Positions 50,881 through 60,328 of a stretch of DNA of 64,000 bases are shown one piece after another. Position 1 is the first letter of the stretch; every line of letters begins with the position of its first letter. Below the pieces are notes generated by a model, which was not told where the DNA came from, did no database searches, and was given only the letters and a program-made list of their open reading frames with translations. The stretch lies in the NCBI GenBank assembly GCA_965279085.1, contig OZ257149.1, positions 3,100,001-3,164,000 on the forward strand, written 5' to 3'. Source of the DNA: UBA7672 sp965279085. Lineage in GTDB: Bacteria; Pseudomonadota; Alphaproteobacteria; Caulobacterales; Hyphomonadaceae. The translations under genes were made by a program, and so were the position numbers.

Positions 50881-51654
50881 TCACCCCTTCTTCGGATCGA
50901 TCTCGGGCTTCGCGCCCTGCGCCTTCACGATCTCCACCAGCGCATCCACGCTAGCGGCGATCAGGTCAGGGTCGCGGCTGCGCGCCACCAGGTTCACGCC
51001 ATGCTCCGTCCGCCCCATGACGATCTTCGTCCACGGATAGGAGCCGAAATTCACTTCCGGCCGCGCCTTCGCCAGCTCGCCCAGCGGCCCCGCGATGTCT
51101 CCCTCGCGCACGCCCTTCGCCCGCACCGTATGCGAATGCACCACCGCGCCGCCCGTGATGCGATGGCCCACATCCTCCAGCATCCCACGCATGATCGAGG
51201 GCACGCCGGCCAGCACGAACACATTGCCCAGCCTGAAGCCCGGCGCCGCTGAAACCGGATTGGCGATCAGCTCCGCCCCCGCCGGTATCCGCGCCATCCG
51301 CCTCCTCGCGTCGTTCATCCCCCCGCGCTCTGCATAGTGGGCGGTCAGGATTCCCAGCGCGTCGGCGCGCACATCTATGGTGTGATCGAACGCCGCAGCC
51401 ACCGCATCAGCGGTAATGTCATCATGCGTCGGTCCGATGCCGCCCGTCGTGAAGACGTAGTCGTGGCGCTGACGCAACACGTCGACTGCCCGCACGATAA
51501 CCTCGTGAACATCGGGGACGACGCGCGCTTCGCGCACTTCCACGCCGAGAGGGTTAAGGAATTCGGCGATCGTCTTCAGGTTTGAGTCCTGCGTCCGTCC
51601 GGAAAGCAGCTCATCCCCGATCAGGATCACGGCGGCGGTGACGTTGCGGGCCAT
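50881..51654 (-). CDS. CinA-like molybdopterin-binding domain protein
   Basis: 257 aa from ATG 51654 (MARNVTAAVILIGDELLSGR). The MoCF/CinA N-terminal domain shows RTQDSNLKTIAEFLNPLGVE, DYVFTTGGIGPTHDDITADA, and ARIPAGAELIANPVSAAPGF. There is no C-terminal nicotinamide-amidase half, which in alphaproteobacteria is often encoded separately. The first gene of a short minus-strand operon with the crotonase gene (4-base gap). Confidence 0.9.
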   Translation of the reverse strand: MARNVTAAVILIGDELLSGRTQDSNLKTIAEFLNPLGVEVREARVVPDVHEVIVRAVDVLRQRHDYVFTTGGIGPTHDDITADAVAAAFDHTIDVRADALGILTAHYAERGGMNDARRRMARIPAGAELIANPVSAAPGFRLGNVFVLAGVPSIMRGMLEDVGHRITGGAVVHSHTVRAKGVREGDIAGPLGELAKARPEVNFGSYPWTKIVMGRTEHGVNLVARSRDPDLIAASVDALVEIVKAQGAKPEIDPKKG

Positions 51655-51806
51655 GCGCTGAGTTAACGCCGTGGCGCCCCCGCCGTCCAGCGGTGAAGAG
51701 GACGTAAACGCCCCACGGCGATTTCCTCGCAAATCCCCGGTTCCATTCAGCGGATCGTTAAACCTGACAGTGCATAAGCGTCATGCGGTAAAAGGCGGGA
51801 CAACCC

Positions 51807-52319
51807 ATGAGGACGCAAAAACGTCTCTCCCGAGAGGAGGGCGGCAATGTGATGGTCGAATTCGCGATGCTCGCGCCCATCTTCTTCATGATGGTCATGG
51901 GCCTCGTGGAGTTCGTTCTCTATCAGTACAAGATGTATGCGCTGAACCACGTCGTGTACGAAGCGACGCGCAACCTCCAGACCGGTGAAGTCCAGAGCGC
52001 GGCCAACATGCGCGAAGAGTTCGACGAACTCTGCCAGGAAACGGCCGGCCCGCTGATGAACTGCGCCGATGTCCAGTGGGACGTGCGCTCCTACGAAGCG
52101 CTCAACGAGATCGAGTACCCGCCGGTTGAGTACGACAGCGAAGGTCTGCCCACCAATTTCGTGTTCGAGCCCGGCGGCCCCAGCGAATACTCCGTCGTGC
52201 GCGCCACGATCCACCACCAGTTCATCACGCCCTTCATGGACAAGCTGTTCCAGATGGGGCCGGACCAGCCGGCGATCGTGAACAGCTTCTGCATCGTCAA
52301 GAACGAGCCGTGGAACTGA
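51807..52319 (+). CDS. TadE-like pilus assembly protein 1
   Basis: 170 aa. The N-terminus has the pseudopilin pattern GGNVMVEFAMLAPIFFMMVM then GLVEFVLYQYKMYALNHVVY, a Glu5-like position followed by a hydrophobic stretch as in TadE/TadF. The periplasmic C-terminal domain has three Cys. TadE-like minor pseudopilins serve the Flp/Tad pilus. It is transcribed with the next two genes. Confidence 0.85.
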   Translation: MRTQKRLSREEGGNVMVEFAMLAPIFFMMVMGLVEFVLYQYKMYALNHVVYEATRNLQTGEVQSAANMREEFDELCQETAGPLMNCADVQWDVRSYEALNEIEYPPVEYDSEGLPTNFVFEPGGPSEYSVVRATIHHQFITPFMDKLFQMGPDQPAIVNSFCIVKNEPWN

Positions 52320-52321
52320 TC

Positions 52322-52897
52322 ATGCGCATCCGTTCATTCATTCCCCGTGTCTTCACCGACGCCCGTGGCGTGGCCGCCGCCGAATTCGCGCTCATCGCGC
52401 CGGCGCTGATCTTCCTGGTCATGGGCGTGCTCGAAATGTCTTTCCGCTTCCGCGCTTCGGAAGAGGCGACACGTTACGTCCACCAGATGGCCGATCTCGT
52501 ATCGCGTGAAACTGGCCTCACCACGGATGCGTTGGTCGAGCTTCGCAACGCATCGATGTTCATGATGAAGCCGCTGGACACGACCGATAACCTGGACTTC
52601 GACGTGACCTCGATCGGCTACGATGTGGATGAACAACCTGAAGTCCTGTGGCGCCGCGTGGCTGGCACCGAAGTCTCGTTCGACGTGAACGAAGCGGAGG
52701 GCATGGGCATCGAGAATGAAAGCGTGATCCGCATCGGCGTCCGCTACAATTACCAGAGCATTCTGTCCGAACTGTTCGGCGGCGGATTCATGGCGATCGA
52801 ACGATCCGCCTACGCCCGGCCGCGCGTCGAGCGGCTGATCTCTCTCGACGGCCAGACAGACGACGGCGGCGGCATCACATACATCGGCAATGATTGA
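52322..52897 (+). CDS. TadE/TadF-like pilus assembly protein 2
   Basis: 191 aa from ATG 52322 (MRIRSFIPRVFTDARGVAAA); GTG 52310 is an alternative. The N-terminal AAAEFALIAPALIFLVMGVL then EMSFRFRASEEATRYVHQMA again fits the TadE/TadF pseudopilin type. The periplasmic domain (DFDVTSIGYDVDEQPEVLWR, SVIRIGVRYNYQSILSELFG) is unlike the previous gene. Operon with TadG-like gene at 52962. Confidence 0.82.
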   Translation: MRIRSFIPRVFTDARGVAAAEFALIAPALIFLVMGVLEMSFRFRASEEATRYVHQMADLVSRETGLTTDALVELRNASMFMMKPLDTTDNLDFDVTSIGYDVDEQPEVLWRRVAGTEVSFDVNEAEGMGIENESVIRIGVRYNYQSILSELFGGGFMAIERSAYARPRVERLISLDGQTDDGGGITYIGND

Positions 52898-52961
52898 GTT
52901 CTGAGGCGACTGATTTTTTTGGGAAGGGCGCGCCCGACTGGCGCGAAAAAGGGGAACGGCA

Positions 52962-55409
52962 ATGTTCCGACCGATCAACAGGTTCCTGAAGGACACGCGT
53001 GGCGCGTTCGCCATGCAGTTTGCGCTGCTGGCCATCCCGCTCACGGTGTGCACCGGCCTCGCCATCGACGGCGGCCGGGCCTTCCTCGCGCGCTTCGAGC
53101 TGGCCTCGGCGCTCGACGCCGCCGCCCTGGCGGTTGGTTCGACGCTGCATGAAGGCGCCGACCTCGACGCCATCGCCGCGAAATTCGTCGAACGGAACTT
53201 CCGCACCGAGCACGACGACCCGATCTCGCTCGAACTCGTTCCGGGCGAAGACACGATCGTTCTGAGGGGCTCGGTGACGATCAACACCTACTTCATGCCG
53301 CTCGTCGGCCAGCCCACGGTCACCGTGTCGGCCGAGAGCGAAGTCCGCCGCGGCGGCTCCAACGTCGAGGTCGCCCTGGCGCTCGATATCACCGGCTCGA
53401 TGAACGCGACCCGCATGACCGGCCTCACCGATGCTGCCAAGATCCTGATCGACGAGGTCGTGAACCCCGTCCAGACGCCGTTCTTCTCGAAGGTCGCGAT
53501 CGTTCCGTGGTCGCAGAGCGTCAACGTCGGCTCCACTCACGTCGCCGCCGGCGCCGCGACCGATCTGCGTGGAACCACGATCGGTAACACGCCGGTCAGC
53601 GGCGCCACCTGGCGCAACTCGGGCACGACGACCAAGACGATCTCTGAAATCGGCTGGCGCGTCGGAACCGGAACCAACATTTCCAACATCACCTGGCGGA
53701 ACGGCGCGGAAAGGACGATTTCCAACATCACCAAGTCGTCCAGCCGCATCCGCGTAACGACATCGAACAACCACAGCTACTCAAACGGCGACACTGTCGA
53801 GTTCAGCGGCATCACGGGAACGTACAGCTTCCTCAACGGGAACAAGTACAAGGTCGCCGACCGCACGACGTCCTCGCCCTATCGCTTCAACCTGCAGAAC
53901 GTCGGGACCACCACATACACCACGGCGCCCTCGGGCACGCCGGCCGACTCCACCAACGGCGCCTCGCAGCGCTGCTATTCGACGGCCTGCGAAGTGGCGG
54001 TCACCGCGACCGGTCACGGCTTCTCGGCGGGCAACTTCGTCTACATCGATGATGTCGACACCACCGGCGCCGGCGCCAACCCGAATAGCACCTGGGGCAC
54101 GACCTATACGATCGCGGCCTACAATTCGAACGCTTTCATTCTGCCTGGCACGAACAAGGACACGTTCGCAGCCTACGATGACGATGGCGTGGCCTCGAAA
54201 TGCTACGTCTCCGACTGCCGGTATCGCGTCACCACGTCGAACACCCACAATTTCCTGACGACGGACTACGTCTTCATCTGGGGCGTCAGCGAGACGGGCA
54301 GCGGCACGTCCATCAACACGGCCATGAACACCCACACGACGATCGCCGACCCGTCGGGTACGGTCTTCTTCATGCCGGGCGAGGGCCGCAGCTACAAGGA
54401 TCCGACCTCCACGGGTTCGGCCGCCGAGTGCGCCCTCGCGACATGCAACATCCAGGTGACGGTGGCGAACCACACCTACCAGGTCAACGATCGCGTCGAT
54501 CTCAAGAGCGTCGGCGGCATGTCCGGCGTCAACAACTGCTCGCTGTCGAGCTCGGGCACCTGTTCCTCGGGTAGCCGCCTCACCTGGCAGATCTCGGCGA
54601 TCGACGGCAACCTCCTCACGCTCCAGGACAGCAGCCCCGCGCTGTCGAACGTGTCGAGCAGCTATACGTCCGGCACCGGCACGGCGCAGTGCACCACCTA
54701 TGGCTGCAGCCGCATGTTCTTCACCACGTCCGGCGGCGCGGAGCGCCTCTATCGCCCCAGCACCTGCATGGTCGAGCGCTATGGCGACGACGCCTACACG
54801 GACGCGGACCCGGCAACATCGCCGCTTGGCATCCTCTATACGGGCGATGGCACCTGCGATGTCGACAACTACGTCACGCCGCTCACATCAAACAAGACGC
54901 GCCTGAACGCCTCGATCGATGCGCTTTCCACCGGCGGCTCCACGGCCGGCCAGTTGGGCGTCGCCTGGGGCTGGTACATGCTGTCGCCGAACTTCGCCAG
55001 CATCTGGGACAAGGAAGCCGAGAACGTTCCGAAGTCCTACACGGCGTCCGAGCTCGCCAAGGTCCTCATCCTGATGACCGACGGTGAATTCAACTACGCC
55101 ACCTGCAACGGCGTATCCTCCGGCACGATCAACTCCACCATCTGCGAGCCTGACGACGCGGACGACAACACGGCCGGAAAGCACGTCGCCTTCAAGCAGG
55201 CGGAGGCGACGTGCGCCGCCATGAAGGACGAGGACATCATCATCTACACGGTGGGCCTCGAACTCAACACCGCGCTCTACGCCGACGACTTCCTGCTGAA
55301 GTGCGCGACCAGCCCGGAACACGCCTTCCTGGCCAGCGACAACACGGAACTCGAAGAGGCCTTCAGCGACATCGCGACCTCGATCTCGAAACTGAGGATC
55401 GCGCGCTAA
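52962..55409 (+). CDS. TadG-like vWA pilus protein with four FCCH-like repeat insertions
   Basis: 815 aa. A TadG-type N-terminal segment (GAFAMQFALLAIPLTVCTGL then AIDGGRAFLARFE) precedes a vWA domain with MIDAS motif DITGSM (142-147) and later LILMTDGEF (702-710). The vWA sheet is split by a large insertion (~190-600) rich in Thr/Ser/Asn. It contains 70-80-residue units of beta type resembling E1 FCCH domains (VTTSNNHSYSNGDTVEFSGI; VAVTATGHGFSAGNFVYIDD; VTVANHTYQVNDRVDLKSVG). Units begin with Cys-x4-Cys at 338/343, 414/419, 490/495 and 577/582. It is the adhesin/tip candidate of a Tad pilus. Confidence 0.87.
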   Translation: MFRPINRFLKDTRGAFAMQFALLAIPLTVCTGLAIDGGRAFLARFELASALDAAALAVGSTLHEGADLDAIAAKFVERNFRTEHDDPISLELVPGEDTIVLRGSVTINTYFMPLVGQPTVTVSAESEVRRGGSNVEVALALDITGSMNATRMTGLTDAAKILIDEVVNPVQTPFFSKVAIVPWSQSVNVGSTHVAAGAATDLRGTTIGNTPVSGATWRNSGTTTKTISEIGWRVGTGTNISNITWRNGAERTISNITKSSSRIRVTTSNNHSYSNGDTVEFSGITGTYSFLNGNKYKVADRTTSSPYRFNLQNVGTTTYTTAPSGTPADSTNGASQRCYSTACEVAVTATGHGFSAGNFVYIDDVDTTGAGANPNSTWGTTYTIAAYNSNAFILPGTNKDTFAAYDDDGVASKCYVSDCRYRVTTSNTHNFLTTDYVFIWGVSETGSGTSINTAMNTHTTIADPSGTVFFMPGEGRSYKDPTSTGSAAECALATCNIQVTVANHTYQVNDRVDLKSVGGMSGVNNCSLSSSGTCSSGSRLTWQISAIDGNLLTLQDSSPALSNVSSSYTSGTGTAQCTTYGCSRMFFTTSGGAERLYRPSTCMVERYGDDAYTDADPATSPLGILYTGDGTCDVDNYVTPLTSNKTRLNASIDALSTGGSTAGQLGVAWGWYMLSPNFASIWDKEAENVPKSYTASELAKVLILMTDGEFNYATCNGVSSGTINSTICEPDDADDNTAGKHVAFKQAEATCAAMKDEDIIIYTVGLELNTALYADDFLLKCATSPEHAFLASDNTELEEAFSDIATSISKLRIAR

Positions 55410-55443
55410 CAGATACGGTTCACGCTCCCGCGTGATCAGACCC

Positions 55444-55474
55444 GGCCGGGCTGGCGACAGCCCGGCCATTTTTT
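55444..55474 (+). terminator. Intrinsic terminator after the TadG-like gene
   Basis: The stem GGCCGGGCT / AGCCCGGCC with a short loop is followed by ATTTTTTG. It lies between the convergent Tad gene and the Pro/Ala-rich membrane protein gene. Confidence 0.85.
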
Positions 55475-55483
55475 GTCTGGATT

Positions 55484-56434
55484 CTAGCCCGCCGTGCGCA
55501 GGCTTTCGGACACCGCTTTCGCAGCAGGCGTGTCCATGGCGCCGAGTTCGCCGAAGCGCTTGGCCGCCAGCCGCCACAGCCATTTGGCGTTGCTGATCCG
55601 TCCCGCCGCCGCCGCATGATCGCCGGCGAGCCCGGTCAGTTCGGCAAGCGCCAGCCCCTCGGCCTTCTCGCGCGCCACATTCAGCATCTTCTCCGCCGCA
55701 TCCAGCTGCCCGGCAGCAATGGCGGCGCGTATCGCTTCGAACGGACCACCGATCGCCGGCGCAGGCGCCGCGGCCGGAACAGCCGCCACAACAGCCGCAG
55801 GCGTCGCCACTGGAGCAGGCGCTGGAACAGGCGCCGGAGCCGCCGCTGGAACCGGCGCTGGCTTCGTCAGAGGAGGCGGCGGTTCTGATGCCGCTGGAAT
55901 CGGCGCCAGCGTCGCCGTAGCCGGAAAAGGTGTCTGCACTGGCGCCGCAGCCAGAGGCGGCGCCGACGTCGCAACCGGCTTCGCCACAACAGGAGGCGGA
56001 GGCGCTGGTGGCGGTGGAGCAGGCGGCGGCGCCACAACACGCACCGGCTCAGGCGCCGGCGCCACAACACGCACCGGCTCAGGCGCCGGCGCCGGGGCAG
56101 GCATCACAGGCTCCGGAATATCGGAAGAACGCCAATCACGATCGGCAGCACGACTGCGCTCGGAATAATACGACTCTGCCGCTCCAAGCTTCGCTTCGCG
56201 CACTTCCGCTTCCGCAATCAGGCGCGCCCTGCGATTCGGCCGCGGATGCACGGCGCTCACCAGAAACGTCACGCCCGCCGCTAGGCTCAGCAATCCAGCA
56301 ATCGCCAGCCACGGCATGCCATCTGCGCCCGGCGGAAAAACGTTCACGGCGGCGACGCGATGGGTCCACGCCAGATAGCCGCCGCCCGCGGCAAGCGAAG
56401 CGCCCAGCAGGAACTGAACAATACGTACCAACAT
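55484..56434 (-). CDS. Pro/Ala-rich membrane protein with C-terminal helical domain
   Basis: 316 aa from ATG 56434 (MLVRIVQFLLGASLAAGGGY). Two membrane segments (residues ~5-25 and ~35-60, LAIAGLLSLAAGVTFLVSAV) precede a cytoplasmic charged stretch. A long disordered Pro/Ala/Val region includes exact tandem PAPEPVRVVA repeats. The C-terminal helical domain (FEAIRAAIAAGQLDAAEKML, NAKWLWRLAAKRFGELGAMD) looks TPR-like. Unrecognised. A TTG at 56464 would extend it by 10 residues. Confidence 0.75.
   Translation of the reverse strand: MLVRIVQFLLGASLAAGGGYLAWTHRVAAVNVFPPGADGMPWLAIAGLLSLAAGVTFLVSAVHPRPNRRARLIAEAEVREAKLGAAESYYSERSRAADRDWRSSDIPEPVMPAPAPAPEPVRVVAPAPEPVRVVAPPPAPPPPAPPPPVVAKPVATSAPPLAAAPVQTPFPATATLAPIPAASEPPPPLTKPAPVPAAAPAPVPAPAPVATPAAVVAAVPAAAPAPAIGGPFEAIRAAIAAGQLDAAEKMLNVAREKAEGLALAELTGLAGDHAAAAGRISNAKWLWRLAAKRFGELGAMDTPAAKAVSESLRTAG
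56031..56090. repeat. 30-bp perfect tandem duplication in coding sequence
   Basis: Two adjacent identical 30-bp units (56031-56060, 56061-56090) encode the doubled 10-residue unit in the Pro-rich region. Their complete identity implies recent slippage. Confidence 0.9.
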
Positions 56435-56661
56435 CTCGCCACCCCAAGCGGGCCACGTCGACAATATGTATGCGGCCCGATCCGGCCAGGGTGAGCCCCG
56501 GTCCGGCTCAACGCTTAGCCGCTTCCTCGCCCGCCCGAAACCTCAAACACGCAGCAGTTGCGGTGCGGCCGTTTGCCTGCATCGCACCGCAGCCAACCTG
56601 TGTTTGACGCAACGTCCGCAAACCTCCAAGCTGCTGCAAAAGACTTTGGGGAGAGACCGCC

Positions 56662-58329
56662 ATGCAACACTTCAATCGCCGCACGCTCATGCTCACCGGC
56701 CTCGCCGGAGGGCTTGCCGCGTGCGCCACCCCGCTGGCTGAAACCGGCCCCGGCGGCCAGCCCATCGTCACCACCAATGCCGGCAAGGTGCAGGGCCTCA
56801 CCGAGAATGGCGTGAAGGTCTTCAAGGGCATTCCCTACGGCGCATCGACAGGCGGGCAGGGCCGCTTCCGCGCGCCGAAGCCGCCCGCGCCATGGGCCGG
56901 CGTCAAGGAAACCATCGCCTTCGGCCCGCCCACTCCGCAGGGCAGGCCATCAAATGCGCCGCCGCTCCCCGCGCGCAACCCCAACCTTCCGCCCCCGCTG
57001 ATCAACAACGCGCCCACCGGCACGCAGTCGGAAGACTGTCTCGTCCTCAACGTCTGGACGCCCGCGACCGACAACGGAAAGCGCCCCGTCCTCGTCTGGC
57101 TCCATGGCGGCGGCTTCTCGACCGGCTCGGGCTCGTCCGCCTGGTATGACGGCGTGCGCATGTCGCAGAAGCAGGACGTGGTGATGGTCTCGATCAACCA
57201 CCGCCTCAACGCGTTCGGCTATCTCTATCTCGGCGACCTCGGCGGCGGCGAGTTCAGGGACGCCGCCAGCGTCGGCCTGCTCGACTGCGTCCTCGCCCTG
57301 CAATGGGTGAAGGACAATATCGCGGCCTTCGGCGGCGACCCGTCGCGTGTCCTGATCTATGGCGAAAGCGGCGGCGGCCGGAAGACATCGTCCATGATGG
57401 CGATGGTCCCCGCTCAGGGTCTCTTCAACCGCTGCGTCGTCCAGTCCGGCTCGCAACTCCGCCTCGACACGCCCGATGTCGGCATGGAGCGCACGGAAAA
57501 ACTCCTCAAGGCGCTGAACATCCCGAAGACCGATCTCTCGAAACTCTGGACGGTCTCACAGGATGAAATTCTTGCCGCCATTCCCGGCGCCGTGCAGGGC
57601 TCTGGCCAGTTCCGTCCCGTGATCGGCTCGCCCTCCTTCCCGTCCCACCCGTTCGATCCCGGAGCGCCCGCCATGTCGGCGAACATCCCCATGATCGTCG
57701 GCTCCAACCGCACCGAGATGTCCGTCTTCCTCGGCGGCGATCCTGCCATCGCCAGCATCACCGAGGAGCAGCTGGTCCAGCGCATCACCGCCGCCGTACC
57801 CGCGGGCGAGGCGGCCGACACGCTCGCCATGTATCGCCGCCTCTATCCGCAGGCGAAGCGCGACGAGATCCTCTACATGGCCACGACTGACCGCGGCTAT
57901 TTCCTGGACTCCACCATCCTCGCCGGCCGCAAAGCCGACCAGAACGCAGCCCCCGTCTGGGTCTACCAGTTCTATCGCTCCACCCCGCTCGAAGGCGGCC
58001 GCTATCACACGCCGCACGCCTCCGAGATTCCGTTCGTCTTCGACACGCTGAGCAAAGCCACTTCCATCGGCGGCGAACCCACCGCCAACGCCCAGAATCT
58101 CGCCGACCGCATGAGCGGCGCCTGGGCCAATTTCGCAGCCAATGGCGATCCCAATGGCGGCAAGACGCCGACATGGCCGAAATACAACTCCTCCACACGC
58201 CCGACGATGGTGTGGGACGAGAGCCCCGCCGGTCCGCGCGTCGAGAACGACCCGCGCGCCGAACAGCGCAAGCGCATGCTGGCCTATGGCTCCCAGCAGT
58301 ATCAGCGAGTCGAATCCGGTCCCGGCTGA
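56662..58329 (+). CDS. Tat-type/lipoprotein carboxylesterase 2
   Basis: 555 aa. N-terminus MQHFNRRTLMLTGLAGGLAA then CATPL: Arg-Arg signal with a lipobox-like LAAC. Type B carboxylesterase motifs: SEDCLVLNVWTPATDNGKRP, VWLHGGGFSTGSGSS, DPSRVLIYGESGGGRKTSSM (nucleophile in GESGG), and HTPHASEIPFVFDTLS (catalytic His). It is longer than the esterase at 35816 and shows different active-site flanks (GESGG versus GESAG). Substrate unknown. Confidence 0.94.
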   Translation: MQHFNRRTLMLTGLAGGLAACATPLAETGPGGQPIVTTNAGKVQGLTENGVKVFKGIPYGASTGGQGRFRAPKPPAPWAGVKETIAFGPPTPQGRPSNAPPLPARNPNLPPPLINNAPTGTQSEDCLVLNVWTPATDNGKRPVLVWLHGGGFSTGSGSSAWYDGVRMSQKQDVVMVSINHRLNAFGYLYLGDLGGGEFRDAASVGLLDCVLALQWVKDNIAAFGGDPSRVLIYGESGGGRKTSSMMAMVPAQGLFNRCVVQSGSQLRLDTPDVGMERTEKLLKALNIPKTDLSKLWTVSQDEILAAIPGAVQGSGQFRPVIGSPSFPSHPFDPGAPAMSANIPMIVGSNRTEMSVFLGGDPAIASITEEQLVQRITAAVPAGEAADTLAMYRRLYPQAKRDEILYMATTDRGYFLDSTILAGRKADQNAAPVWVYQFYRSTPLEGGRYHTPHASEIPFVFDTLSKATSIGGEPTANAQNLADRMSGAWANFAANGDPNGGKTPTWPKYNSSTRPTMVWDESPAGPRVENDPRAEQRKRMLAYGSQQYQRVESGPG

Positions 58330-58377
58330 TCAACGTAGAGGCGTTTCTGCCAAACGAAGGCGATCCCGCCAAAATCA

Positions 58378-58396
58378 ACTGTACCCATGGTACAGT
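58378..58396. promoter_or_regulatory. 19-bp perfect palindrome ACTGTACC-CAT-GGTACAGT
   Basis: 8-bp arms flank a 3-bp centre. The form suits a TetR-type repressor operator. No regulator gene is adjacent. It lies 48 bases past the esterase stop. Confidence 0.5.
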
Positions 58397-58604
58397 AGCT
58401 CTGCACGCGCCTCTGCATTCCTGCAGAGCGTAACCGGCGCTACGCGCGCAATGCCCTGAAAATCAACGCCCATCGCAATCGACAGCCGCCGTACCACGCG
58501 TCTGCTATCGCCCAGACAGTGTCACCTCTACATCGATCACACCAGCGCTTGAGACGCCGGATCAAGAAGACTGAACAACAACAAGAAAGATACGAGCACC
58601 TCCC

Positions 58605-58718
58605 ATGTACAAACACATTGCGAATGTGGCGCTGGCCGTCGAACTATCGACGCTGGGCGCCGTCATCGTGTTCCTGATCTCTGCAACGCTTGGTCAGGCC
58701 ACGCCCACCTTCGCCTGA
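58605..58718 (+). CDS. Possible small membrane protein (37 aa)
   Basis: MYKHIANVALAVELSTLGAV continues IVFLISATLGQATPTFA then TGA. It has one clear membrane segment and a short polar C-terminus. Codons resemble the surrounding genes. The ribosome site is weak (AGCACCTCCC). Could be a small membrane peptide or chance. Low confidence. Confidence 0.35.
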   Translation: MYKHIANVALAVELSTLGAVIVFLISATLGQATPTFA

Positions 58719-58828
58719 TCGAAGACGACACGTTCAGGCAAAGGCATGGCGGCGCCGGGCTCGAAATGCCCGGGGCCGGCGCCGTCATGACGCCTGTCTC
58801 CCCCTCACGACCGACGATGGAAGACATC

Positions 58829-60166
58829 ATGCTGCACGACATCTATGGCTGCGCCCTGTCCACGCAATCGCGTGACGCGCAGGAAAAGTTCAACGCCGCC
58901 GCCCGCGAGATACGCACCTTTCACGGCGACCCCATCGCCACGCTCGACGCCGCGCTGGCGCACGATCCGAAATTCGGCCTCGCCTGGACCACGCGCGCCG
59001 TCGTCCTCGCCCAGCTGACCGACCGCCTGTTCATGCCCGAAGTGGCCCGCTCAATCAGCGAAGCCGCCGCCTGCGAGCTTGATGCGCGCGAGCGCGCCCA
59101 CTTCGCCGGCGCCGTCGCCTGGGGCGAAGGCCGCTTTACCGAAGGCACGATGGCCTTCGCCCGCGTGGCGCAGGAAACGCCGCGCGACCTTATCGCCGTG
59201 CAGAACGCCCATGGCGGCTGCTTCTTCATAGGCGCGCAGTTCGACCTGCGCGACATCCCGCTCGCCGCCCTGCGCGCCAGCCGGGCGGATCAGGAAGGCC
59301 ATCACGCCCTTCTCGGCATGGCGGCCTTCGGCCTCGAAGAGTGCGGCGACTATGCCCGCGCCGAAGCCTTCGGCCTCGAAGCGGTCGAACTTGAACCGCG
59401 CGATGCATGGGCCGTCCACGCCGTCGCCCACGTCAATGAAATGCGTGGCGATATCGAGGTTGGCCGCGAATGGCTGGAGGACACGTCGTCCGGCTGGTCG
59501 GACGATTGCGGCTTCTCCTACCACAACTGGTGGCACCTCGCGCTTCTCCACCTCGACGCGCAGGATCATCGCGCCGCACTGAAGCTCTACGACGATCGTA
59601 TCCGTCCGCGCGACGAGGCGAACGTCGCGCTCGAAATGCTCGACGCGTCGGCGCTGCTGTGGCGGCTGCATCTCGAAGGCGTCGACACGGGCGACCGCTT
59701 CCAGCGCCTCCTGCGCGCTTGGGAACAGAAGGCCGAAGACGGCATCCTCGCCTTCAACGACCTGCACGCTGTCATGTGCTTCCTCGGCGCCGGCCAGCCC
59801 GCGCTCGCCGAGCGAACGCTCGCCGCCATGCGCCGCACGGCAAATGGGCAGGCCGACAACGCTTGGATGACGCGCACCATCGGCCTGCCGCTCGCCGAAG
59901 GCTTCATCGCCTTCAACACCAGGCGCTACGATGAGGCCGTCGACAGGATCCTGTCGGTGCGCGGTATCGCCCAGCGCTTCGGCGGCAGTCATGCGCAACG
60001 CGACGTGCTCTCGCTGACGGCGCTGCATGCGGCGATCCGCGGCGGCATGCGTGCAACCGCAGAGGCGCTCGCCGCCGAACGCATCGCCCACAAGCCGCAA
60101 AGCCCATGGGCCGGCCGTCTGGCGCGTCAGGCGAAGAACGCAGGCGCGGGCGCGATGGCAAAATAA
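58829..60166 (+). CDS. TPR repeat protein, TTC38-like
   Basis: About 445 aa; the start is chosen at ATG 58829 (MLHDIYGCALSTQSRDAQEK) because GGAAG precedes it and similarity appears to begin here; 58787 and 58817 are alternatives. The helical repeats resemble those of tetratricopeptide protein 38-like proteins: GDPIATLDAALAHDPKFGLA, AWAVHAVAHVNEMRGDIEVG, FSYHNWWHLALLHLDAQDHR, AFIAFNTRRYDEAVDRILSV. His-rich HNWWH stretch is typical. Cytoplasmic, function unknown. Confidence 0.88.
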   Translation: MLHDIYGCALSTQSRDAQEKFNAAAREIRTFHGDPIATLDAALAHDPKFGLAWTTRAVVLAQLTDRLFMPEVARSISEAAACELDARERAHFAGAVAWGEGRFTEGTMAFARVAQETPRDLIAVQNAHGGCFFIGAQFDLRDIPLAALRASRADQEGHHALLGMAAFGLEECGDYARAEAFGLEAVELEPRDAWAVHAVAHVNEMRGDIEVGREWLEDTSSGWSDDCGFSYHNWWHLALLHLDAQDHRAALKLYDDRIRPRDEANVALEMLDASALLWRLHLEGVDTGDRFQRLLRAWEQKAEDGILAFNDLHAVMCFLGAGQPALAERTLAAMRRTANGQADNAWMTRTIGLPLAEGFIAFNTRRYDEAVDRILSVRGIAQRFGGSHAQRDVLSLTALHAAIRGGMRATAEALAAERIAHKPQSPWAGRLARQAKNAGAGAMAK

Positions 60167-60226
60167 AAAGCGAGGCGAGCCATCGGGCGTCAGACCCGAA
60201 GCGCCCGCCTCGGGGGAAGAGCAAAC

Positions 60227-60273
60227 TGCCGGACGCGTGGCCCCCAGACCCACGCGCCCGGCATTTTCTTTTT
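60227..60273 (+). terminator. Intrinsic terminator after the TPR gene
   Basis: Arms TGCCGGACGCGTGG / CCCACGCGCCCGGCA are followed by TTTTCTTTTT, about 60 bases past the stop. Confidence 0.8.
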
Positions 60274-60328
60274 GTGGGGGCCATCCATCCCCGAGCAGGG
60301 GAGGAGACCACAGTGCTAAAAACCCAGT

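Larger units (their letters stand above)
58330..58828. other. Intergenic region with operator-like palindrome and a possible small ORF
   Basis: The region contains the 19-bp palindrome at 58378-58396 and a 37-codon ORF at 58605-58718. Nothing else was recognised. Confidence 0.6.
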
